The notes beneath the pieces are model-generated. The model saw nothing but the letters and a program-made list of their open reading frames with translations. It did no database searches and was not told the DNA's origin. 6,218 bases of DNA, from the NCBI GenBank assembly GCA_016839955.1, contig JAEOTI010000740.1, positions 1-6,218 on the forward strand, read 5' to 3'. A program made the position numbers and the translations under genes. This stretch comes from Candidatus Hodarchaeota archaeon. GTDB lineage: Archaea > Asgardarchaeota > Heimdallarchaeia > Hodarchaeales > YT1-057. Below, piece after piece: positions 1-5,228 of the stretch. Each line of letters begins with the position of its first letter. Positions within the stretch are counted from its first letter, which is position 1.

Positions 1-155
1 AATTTCCTAAGAATTCTAGCGGAAAAGTAACGAAAATCTCGATCTACAAACCACCAAAGATAAATTCCTTTATAATTTGATAATTCAATTAATGATCTGT
101 TAGACTCTAGTTCTTTATTTATGATGGTATTGACAAAATCATCTCTTAAAACCAT
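1..155 (-). CDS. Partial hypothetical protein (first 51 codons, continues beyond left edge)
   Basis: An open frame begins with ATG at 155 and stays open to the window edge. The visible product starts MVLRDDFVNTIINKELESNR and contains an aromatic stretch, YKGIYLWWFVDRDFRYF, at about residues 28-44. I do not recognise the family. The GIY tripeptide and the LWWF stretch faintly recall GIY-YIG domains or some surface-polysaccharide proteins, but 51 residues cannot decide. The same frame is open further upstream, back to a stop near 245, but offers no ATG, GTG or TTG before 155. A weak purine-rich GAGAG precedes the ATG by a few bases. The gene follows the 672-residue surface protein by 79 nt on the same strand, and I see no T-tract in between on that strand, so co-transcription is possible. 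The codon content is ordinary and protein-like. Confidence 0.5.
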   Translation of the reverse strand, partial: MVLRDDFVNTIINKELESNRSLIELSNYKGIYLWWFVDRDFRYFSARILRK

Positions 156-234
156 TTTACTCTCGAGTGTGTTTACTACGTGGTCCTTCTGAAAACTCTT
201 GTTCTTTTTCTTCTTAAATTGAGTTTCTTTACCC

Positions 235-2253
235 TTAATGAATAATTAGATATGATTTCCTTGCAATCAATTTCTTTTGGGTAATTAAGCCCAATGCTAC
301 AAACAAACTCAATAAACTAAAAATGCTATTTTTATTTGATGGAAATTCTGGTATAGAGCTTCCAGTGGAACTTGTTGGTATTCTGACTTCAAATATTATT
401 TCCAGATTATGAGGTCCTTGAATCAAATCTGAATGAAAAAGAAATAGCCGAAAGGATCCATGATCTATTAGTCTATGAAGATTTTTATCCAACAGAACTC
501 CATCCATTCGTATTGTAAAGATATTAATGTTTTCTGAAAGTGGAATTGCAAAAGTAAATCCCTCAATATCGTTGTTGCAATGTACTAAGGCCTGAAGGGT
601 GTCATTTGTTCCTTGGAATGACATTGTTACATTTTCTACATAATTAAGAGAGAGTTCTACAAATTTGAGAGGATTAGTATAGCATTCGTTTATTATCGGG
701 TCAATCCCTTTTGTTAGTAAATTGTCATAATTAGTATAGATCTTGTTTCGTACATTTTGACTGTGTAATAGCCAGTGGGGATGTCGGTCTGTAAGAAAAC
801 ATGTATTTTCAATATAACTCTGAAAATCTTCCCAACTATTCCCACTAACCATGCTATCAATGGTTTTCGTTTTAGGGAAACCGTAATAGTTTTTGGCTAG
901 TACAACTGAGGAATTCTCTAAAAGATAAAGTCGTGGTTCAATGTAATTGCACTCTCCACTATTGGTTCCTTCGCCTGAATTGTACAAGACAAAATGACTA
1001 AGATTGTTTGTCGCTTCAATAGCAGTTCTTACATAATTCTGTCCGAAAAAGCCCGAACCTGCCCCATGATGACATTCGAAATAGCAAGACATACCTGTTT
1101 TTCCTTCAATTTCTAAAATTCTACTTAGATATGCTTCAGCTGATGCTTCATAAGCGGTATGACGGTGATAACCAGAGAAATGGTATCCTAATGGGTTTTT
1201 AGAAGATACATTTAGAACTTCATCCCAATCAGATTCTGGAATTTTAGCTGTTGACAATTCATAGAAAATGGATGGAATACCGTGATTTTGATCCACTGTA
1301 CCCCTCGGAATAACTGCAGAGGTTTTATAATAACTATCAACATCATCACGAGATAATATCAAAGCCCGTTTAGCATATGGAGTATGCCATCGCAGAGGCG
1401 CTATCTTCTCTTCCATTAAGAACGATCGTACCAAAAGACGATCAATTATCTGACTAGTCCTCAGTGCGGTAATCCACAAAGTTCCTCGTTCGCCATCCGG
1501 CATAATTGGTCCGCCAATTCCTCTTAATCCCCAAAAATCAAAAAGAGCTATAGAGGAAAATGCTATTCTTCCCATTCCAACTTTTTTAGAAACTACAGAA
1601 TATCCAATATTTTGTGAGTCTTCTTCTCTAAGGTGCGCAGTGAAAAGAATGTCAATAGAGGACTCATCGAGCGAAGTGATATATCGAGTAGGCCTAAAGG
1701 TGTGATAGGGCGCATAAGAATAATTATCATAAGGAGTAAAATCCCCTGTATTTACCGAATAGTAACCTTCACTATAATTTGCATAGAAACGAAAAAAATC
1801 CTTATCTGACGTAGTTTGGGCGAATAAATCTGTACATTTCGCCCAAAAACCATTTCTTTCACCTATAGTGACATTAAGAAGTTCTGATGGGCAATTCTGT
1901 GTTAAAAGGGCGATACCTCCCCCTTCTGTAAAATTCTTTAGGTTGTTTATTTCATCAGATGACCAATTCTCTTTATATGGTACAATTACCATTACAAAAC
2001 TATCTAATTCGCCCAAATCAGTGAAAGGGATAATCATATTCCCCAGTGCATTATATTTGAGCAAATTCCATGCTGCATTTGAAAATGGGCTATCAGAATT
2101 TGTATAGTAGCCAATGTTTTTATATCCGCTCAGACTGTTTTTTGAAACGTTCAAAATATTCGATTTAGATCCGTGATTAAATTCTTCATTGATTGTTGGT
2201 TGAATAATAAATGGCACTATGAGGATAAGTAATATCAATGCTTTATTGATCAA
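235..2253 (-). CDS. Secreted, membrane-anchored glycoprotein with amidotransferase-like and divergent polysaccharide-deacetylase-like domains
   Basis: This is a 672-aa predicted cell-surface protein. Residues 1-20 form a signal peptide (MINKALILLILIVPFIIQPT). Residues about 44-140 look like a class I amidotransferase/ThuA-like alpha/beta fold, with GYYTNSDSPFSNAAWNLLKY, then FVMVIVPY and GGGIALLTQ. Residues about 295-430 resemble a NodB/CE4 polysaccharide deacetylase core: ALILSRDDVDS (D303, D304) in place of TFDDG, GIPSIFYEL, LGYHFSGYHRH (H358, H363, H365) in place of the metal-binding HSxxH motif, and FECHHGAGS (H395, H396). The metal ligands are not canonically spaced, so activity is uncertain. 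A beta-rich region follows at about 530-625. The tail has SSIPEFPS (633-640), a hydrophobic helix (643-656) and basic residues, like archaeal PEF-CTERM anchors. Ten NxS/T sequons fit an N-glycosylated exterior protein. The start is a TTG 6 nt after an in-frame stop; see the note on the overlapping ATG. Surface location is well supported, the enzymatic role is not. Confidence 0.85.
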   Translation of the reverse strand: MINKALILLILIVPFIIQPTINEEFNHGSKSNILNVSKNSLSGYKNIGYYTNSDSPFSNAAWNLLKYNALGNMIIPFTDLGELDSFVMVIVPYKENWSSDEINNLKNFTEGGGIALLTQNCPSELLNVTIGERNGFWAKCTDLFAQTTSDKDFFRFYANYSEGYYSVNTGDFTPYDNYSYAPYHTFRPTRYITSLDESSIDILFTAHLREEDSQNIGYSVVSKKVGMGRIAFSSIALFDFWGLRGIGGPIMPDGERGTLWITALRTSQIIDRLLVRSFLMEEKIAPLRWHTPYAKRALILSRDDVDSYYKTSAVIPRGTVDQNHGIPSIFYELSTAKIPESDWDEVLNVSSKNPLGYHFSGYHRHTAYEASAEAYLSRILEIEGKTGMSCYFECHHGAGSGFFGQNYVRTAIEATNNLSHFVLYNSGEGTNSGECNYIEPRLYLLENSSVVLAKNYYGFPKTKTIDSMVSGNSWEDFQSYIENTCFLTDRHPHWLLHSQNVRNKIYTNYDNLLTKGIDPIINECYTNPLKFVELSLNYVENVTMSFQGTNDTLQALVHCNNDIEGFTFAIPLSENINIFTIRMDGVLLDKNLHRLIDHGSFRLFLFHSDLIQGPHNLEIIFEVRIPTSSTGSSIPEFPSNKNSIFSLLSLFVALGLITQKKLIARKSYLIIH

Positions 2254-2263
2254 TATGTTTCAT

Positions 2264-2268
2264 CTTCC
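2264..2268 (-). promoter_or_regulatory. Ribosome binding site supporting the TTG start at 2253
   Basis: On the minus strand GGAAG lies 10 nt before the TTG at 2253. An in-frame TGA only two codons upstream (TGA AAC ATA TTG) excludes a longer protein in this frame. An ATG at 2263 directly abuts GGAAG but is in another frame and reads only MKHIDQ before a stop, so the TTG is the best available start for the surface protein. Confidence 0.45.
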
Positions 2269-2319
2269 AACCTGGGGGATTAATATTATAATTTAAGGAT
2301 TCAGAATAATCTCTATGAG

Positions 2320-2330
2320 CTTTTTTATAC
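2320..2330 (-). promoter_or_regulatory. Archaeal TATA box for the surface-protein gene
   Basis: The minus-strand sequence GTATAAAAAAG is close to the archaeal TATA consensus and is the best such match in the divergent spacer. With the usual 22-27 nt to the start of transcription, RNA would begin near 2295-2300, leaving a leader of about 45 nt before the TTG at 2253. The remainder of the 243-nt spacer is AT-rich, and I see no RNA gene or ORF in it. Confidence 0.5.
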
Positions 2331-2445
2331 AAATAGTTTTCTTTATTTCTTTTTAACAGAATGTGCTGAAAAGCCATAAAAAAAATAAAAAGCGTAAAAT
2401 TGTCTTGAATCCTTTTCTAGTAAAACCAAACTCTTGATTTATCCT

Positions 2446-2470
2446 ATTAAATATTAAATATTATTTTTAA
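2446..2470 (+). promoter_or_regulatory. Possible TATA region for the acetyltransferase gene
   Basis: This AT-only stretch contains two TTAAATATT/AAATATT words in tandem. A TATA box here would place the RNA start at about 2475-2485, which gives a short leader to the TTG at 2497 or a leader of about 55 nt to the ATG at 2536. The region is so AT-rich that the exact box cannot be named. Confidence 0.3.
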
Positions 2471-2496
2471 TTGACTTTATTAAAAACTGAGAACAT

Positions 2497-3084
2497 TTGA
2501 ATATCTCATATCTGAGAAGTAATGAATTTATTTTGATGCACTATAAGAATACATATCAATACTGGTTAAAATTCTATTTTGAGAAGAAAATTAAAAAAAA
2601 ACCGAAAACAAATCTTCCCCAGCCATTCATTGCTGAAAATGCAATTGTTGAAGAAGACGTAACTCTTGAGCCCGGAGTAATGATATGGCATTATTGCCAA
2701 ATTCGACCACGTTCTCAGATAGGGGAAGGGACTCGAATAGGTTCATTCACATATATTGATACTGAAGTAAAGATCGGGAAGAGATGCAATATACAATCAA
2801 GAGTCTATATACCACGGGGAGTTACAATAGAGGATGATGTGTTTCTTGGTCCAGCTTGTACATTTACAAATGACAATGATCCAATAGCTAATCCAATTTC
2901 CTGGGAAATCAGTCGTACAATAGTTCGAAGTGGTGTTTCAATTGGAGCAAATGCAACTATTCTACCTGGGTTAGAGATTGGCAAGAATTCATTGGTTGGA
3001 GCTGGCTCTGTGGTCACTTGTGACGTTCAACCAAACACTGTAGTTGTAGGTAACCCTGCGAGGAAAATTCGGATGAGGAAATAA
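2497..3084 (+). CDS. WbpD/WlbB-like nucleotide-sugar N-acetyltransferase (left-handed beta-helix)
   Basis: This is a 195-aa hexapeptide-repeat acyltransferase. Repeats of the [LIV]-G-x(4) type run from about residue 44 to 180 (for example EDVTLEPGVMIWHY, QIGEGTRIGSFTYI, VSIGANATILPGLEIG), ending in the family signature VGAGSVVT and VVGNPARK (167-190). IWH at 63-65, DDVFLGPACTFTND at 113-126, and the order of the repeats match enzymes that transfer acetyl from acetyl-CoA to UDP-2-acetamido-3-amino-2,3-dideoxy-glucuronate, an O-antigen and archaeal N-glycan precursor. The exact sugar cannot be read from the sequence. The first 40 residues are basic and aromatic and do not belong to the helix. 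The start is a TTG with GAGAA just upstream; the first in-frame ATG is at 2536 (182 aa) and has no well-spaced SD. The usual partners (dehydrogenase and aminotransferase) are not in the window. The gene is divergent from the surface-glycoprotein gene. Confidence 0.85.
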   Translation: MNISYLRSNEFILMHYKNTYQYWLKFYFEKKIKKKPKTNLPQPFIAENAIVEEDVTLEPGVMIWHYCQIRPRSQIGEGTRIGSFTYIDTEVKIGKRCNIQSRVYIPRGVTIEDDVFLGPACTFTNDNDPIANPISWEISRTIVRSGVSIGANATILPGLEIGKNSLVGAGSVVTCDVQPNTVVVGNPARKIRMRK

Positions 3085-3145
3085 CTCAAATATATTTTAT
3101 ATGTACTTTCCTTGTCAACCTATTCTCACTGAGATAATTTTAAGT

Positions 3146-3178
3146 ATTATTTTGGAAATAACTCCCCCCCAAAATAAT
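3146..3178. repeat. Perfect 10-bp inverted repeat with C-rich loop
   Basis: The arms ATTATTTTGG (3146-3155) and CCAAAATAAT (3169-3178) are exactly complementary and enclose a 13-nt loop, AAATAACTCCCCC. The loop and right arm together carry a run of seven C, striking in this AT-rich spacer. It lies 61 nt past the acetyltransferase stop and about 170 nt before the next gene. It could be a 3'-end structure, an operator or a leader element; no T-tract follows directly, so it is not a classical intrinsic terminator. Confidence 0.55.
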
Positions 3179-3291
3179 TATGTCGTAATAAACCAGCTTT
3201 TATTCTATTCAACCTTAATTCAAAAAGCATTAAACGATGAGATTGCTAATACCTTACTTAGAAAAATAAACATGAAATAAGATTACTATTC

Positions 3292-3303
3292 AAATTTATT
3301 ATT
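3292..3303 (+). promoter_or_regulatory. Possible TATA box of the gelsolin-like/Rab operon
   Basis: AAATTTATTATT lies about 45-55 nt before the ATG at 3348. The usual TATA-to-start distance would place the RNA start at about 3323-3328, giving a short leader of about 20-25 nt that still includes the GGAG ribosome binding site. The box is not a strong match and the surroundings are AT-rich. Confidence 0.3.
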
Positions 3304-3334
3304 AGAATTTACAATCAAAGTTGAATTTACTAAA

Positions 3335-3338
3335 GGAG
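3335..3338 (+). promoter_or_regulatory. Strong Shine-Dalgarno that fixes the start at 3348
   Basis: AAAGGAG ends 9 nt before the ATG at 3348, a near-ideal spacing. The same frame extends upstream to a TTG at 3321, but that would put the SD inside the coding region and add nine residues (MNLLKESIA) outside the recognisable domain, so the ATG is chosen. Confidence 0.75.
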
Positions 3339-3347
3339 TCCATTGCC

Positions 3348-4283
3348 ATGTCAGAACTCGAAGTTCACGTTGTAGATGATCAGGGAGAGCCACATACGGC
3401 TGACACAACATTTTCTGAATTTAAGCAGGATCTAGTTTACCTCGTTATTGACCACGATAAACGAAAAATCTATGTGTGGAAAGGTCCAAAGGCTCCTGTG
3501 CGCCAAAAGTTTACATCAGCCCGAGCTGGTTCAAATCTTCGCATGAAATTAGGAATGACTTACAAGATTGATTCTTTGGACGCAGGTATAGAAGGAAGAG
3601 ATTTTCTTGCCTTGTGGGGTCTTACACCTCAAGAGGCGCCTACTCTTACCGCAGAAGAAGCACCTGCTCCCTCACCTGTTGCTACAGAAGCTCCTAGTAC
3701 ACCCGTAACATCAGGAGGTCCAGTTGTCTCTACTCGACCTTCTACAAAAGGAGGTCCAGTTGTCTCTGCTCGACCTGCAGTAAGACCCTCTGCTGTATCT
3801 GAACCTACACCAAGCCCTGTAACAGCAGCTCCAAGACCTGTTTCTAAACCAGTACAAGCACCTACCACTGCCCCAGAACCAATGAAAACCTCTGCTCCTG
3901 TCGTGAAATCGAGAGAAGTAACTGTTACAGCTCCTACTAAACCTGTTGTGGCATTTTCTTTGAATGACGTTGAAAACAAGCTTAAAGAGCTTGGAGAACC
4001 CGAAGGAATGGTTCGTGAAATTGTTATTGTGGGTGATACAGTCTTTTCTGTAATTAAAGAATATCTTCCTCTCTTTGATAAAGAAGTCGTCAAGCTTGAA
4101 CCAATGTCCGACCTTCCCGAAGGAGCTTTTCCAGCGACAGATTATGAGACTAGAATTTTGATTGGTGCTGGTGGAAATGTAATCTTTGTCGAACTTTTAC
4201 GACAAGCACCTGAATCAGAAAGGGATGAATTTGTAACTGAGATGAAACGCTCATTAAAAGACTTAACTAAGCTTGGAATTTAA
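3348..4283 (+). CDS. Gelsolin-like domain protein with Pro/Ala/Thr-rich linker and unassigned C-terminal alpha/beta domain
   Basis: This is a 311-aa predicted cytosolic protein in three parts. Residues about 29-90 look like a gelsolin-type domain: a hydrophobic strand LVYLVIDHDKRKIYVWKG followed by KAPVRQKFTSARAGSNLRMK, matching the gelsolin pattern of a strand, xIYVWxG and a charged helix. Such domains occur in Asgard archaea, where some gelsolins act on actin. Residues about 93-201 are a low-complexity linker rich in Pro, Ala, Thr, Ser and Val, with two GGPVVSxRP repeats. Residues about 202-311 form a compact domain I cannot name: a helix (LNDVENKLKELG), strands (VREIVIVGDTVFSVI; RILIGAGGNVIFVELL) and a final amphipathic helix, superficially longin- or roadblock-like in size. 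There is no signal peptide or membrane segment. The gene is followed after 47 nt by the Rab-like GTPase, so a role as its partner or effector is plausible but inferred. Actin binding is not shown by the sequence. Confidence 0.8.
   Translation: MSELEVHVVDDQGEPHTADTTFSEFKQDLVYLVIDHDKRKIYVWKGPKAPVRQKFTSARAGSNLRMKLGMTYKIDSLDAGIEGRDFLALWGLTPQEAPTLTAEEAPAPSPVATEAPSTPVTSGGPVVSTRPSTKGGPVVSARPAVRPSAVSEPTPSPVTAAPRPVSKPVQAPTTAPEPMKTSAPVVKSREVTVTAPTKPVVAFSLNDVENKLKELGEPEGMVREIVIVGDTVFSVIKEYLPLFDKEVVKLEPMSDLPEGAFPATDYETRILIGAGGNVIFVELLRQAPESERDEFVTEMKRSLKDLTKLGI
3714..3776 (+). repeat. Two-copy direct repeat inside the linker
   Basis: A 27-nt unit starting GGAGGTCCAGTTGTCTCT occurs at 3714-3740 and 3750-3776 (36-nt period) with one mismatch. 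It encodes GGPVVSTRP and GGPVVSARP in frame, so the linker has grown by in-frame duplication. Near-identity at the DNA level indicates a recent event. Confidence 0.8.
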
Positions 4284-4330
4284 CATAAGAAATAATACAA
4301 TAAACAAGCCTAAATCGGTGTTGGTAGCGC

Positions 4331-4864
4331 TTGGCAAAATATCTCTTCAAAATAGTATCAATGGGTTCTGCAGGCGTAGGGAAGACAAGTCTTATCCGAC
4401 GTTTTGCTCATGGAAAATTTCAGAAAAGCTATCTACCAACACTTGGTGTGGATATTACAACAAAGGAAGTAGTAGTCGAAGGTACTGATGTAAAATTAAT
4501 GTGCGTTGATACAGCGGGTCAGGAATATTTTGGAAAACTTCGAGGCAATTATTACAGAGGAGCAAATGGATGTTTACTAGTTTTCGACTTATCTAGGTCT
4601 GAAACCTTCAACGATTGCCCTGGATGGCTGAACGAGTTTCGTATGCATATTACTGATCATGAAGGAATTCCTTTTATACTTCTTGGCAATAAATCTGACC
4701 TAGTACAAAAAGATAAAGCTCCAGTTTCAGATGACGTAATTGAAGAATTTTGTGAAAAAGAAGGGATTTCTTTCTATAAAACATCTGCAAAAAATGGATT
4801 AAATGTTGAAGATGTTTTTGATGAATTAGCAACACGAATTGTGAAGTATAAAGTAAAGACCTAG
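4331..4864 (+). CDS. Rab-like small GTPase (Ras superfamily)
   Basis: This is a 177-aa GTP-binding switch protein with all five G motifs: P-loop GSAGVGKTS (12-20), switch I YLPTLGVD with T37, DTAGQE (60-65) with catalytic Q64, NKSD (120-123) and TSAK (151-154). GNYYRGANG (72-80) contains the YYRGA word typical of Rab proteins, while other Rab words are only partial (GVDIT instead of GVDF; V instead of W before DTAGQE). All residues needed for GTP binding and hydrolysis are present. The C-terminus ends KYKVKT without cysteine, so it cannot be prenylated like eukaryotic Rabs and any membrane link must be indirect. The start is a TTG preceded by an in-frame TAG two codons upstream; the next ATG (4361) would remove the first strand. 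A GGTG lies about 10 nt upstream. It sits 47 nt after the gelsolin-like gene on the same strand, probably in one operon. Confidence 0.93.
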   Translation: MAKYLFKIVSMGSAGVGKTSLIRRFAHGKFQKSYLPTLGVDITTKEVVVEGTDVKLMCVDTAGQEYFGKLRGNYYRGANGCLLVFDLSRSETFNDCPGWLNEFRMHITDHEGIPFILLGNKSDLVQKDKAPVSDDVIEEFCEKEGISFYKTSAKNGLNVEDVFDELATRIVKYKVKT

Positions 4865-5228
4865 GAAAAGAAGTTGTCAATTAGTAAAGATCATATATTA
4901 ATTAGCAACTTTCAAATGTCAAATCGAAGAATTAGGATTTTTTAAAACTAATAACTTAGAGAAACATAATATTATCAAATCACACTAAATTAACCTCTTA
5001 AACATTGCATTACACGTAAAGTGTCCATAAAAGCCATTTTAAAAACAAAGAAATAAAAGATTTCAATTTTAAAATTAAAATTAAGATAGTGTAATATCAA
5101 AAGAATGCTTAAATTACTCCTAACTTGGGATACACTTAACACTAGATAATAGGGTTTCACTTTAGTTAATCTCTTTATTCAGCATCAACAGAACAAAGAA
5201 CCACACAGATCAGGATTATTTGTACCAA
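4865..5228. other. 364-nt AT-rich intergenic region with repeated ACACT words
   Basis: I see no credible ORF, tRNA or other RNA gene here. The word ACACT occurs at 4982, 5132 and 5139, and its complement AGTGT at 5020 and 5088, mostly followed by A/T bases (consensus about ACACTWWA). ACAC-N5-GTGT at 5012-5024 forms a short inverted repeat, and ATTACAC (5009-5015) is complementary to GTGTAAT (5089-5095). A 12-bp perfect palindrome, AATTTTAAAATT, lies at 5065-5076 and could act as a TATA-like or factor-binding site. The promoter of the downstream MglA-like gene must be in or near this region, but I cannot choose one box. Confidence 0.4.
4938..4943 (+). terminator. Possible oligo-T terminator after the Rab-like gene
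   Basis: A T6 run lies 74 nt past the GTPase stop. Archaeal termination often needs only such T-tracts, without a hairpin. This is the first run of six T downstream of the operon on the plus strand, but in AT-rich DNA it may be chance. Confidence 0.3.

Noticed and set aside
1868..2107. Plus-strand open frame of 79 codons inside the surface-protein gene
   Set aside because: No family resemblance, no SD, fully inside a well-supported minus-strand gene.
2805..3017. Minus-strand open frame of 70 codons inside the acetyltransferase
   Set aside because: Antisense shadow of the hexapeptide repeats.
3321..3347. Upstream TTG extension of the gelsolin-like gene
   Set aside because: The SD GGAG lies inside this extension, 9 nt before the ATG at 3348, so the ATG start is preferred.
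3629..4093. Long minus-strand open frame (154 codons) opposite the gelsolin-like gene
   Set aside because: Its product is low-complexity Thr/Gly/Val-rich and mirrors the Pro/Ala/Thr linker; it is a shadow of that compositional bias, and the plus frame carries recognisable domains and a strong SD.
4273..4488. Plus-strand open frame overlapping the start of the Rab-like gene
   Set aside because: Out of frame with the complete G-motif-bearing GTPase; its product is Ser/Lys/Arg-rich and unlike any known family.
4674..4880. Minus-strand open frame opposite the 3' end of the Rab-like gene
   Set aside because: Antisense to conserved NKSD and SAK motifs; no independent support.
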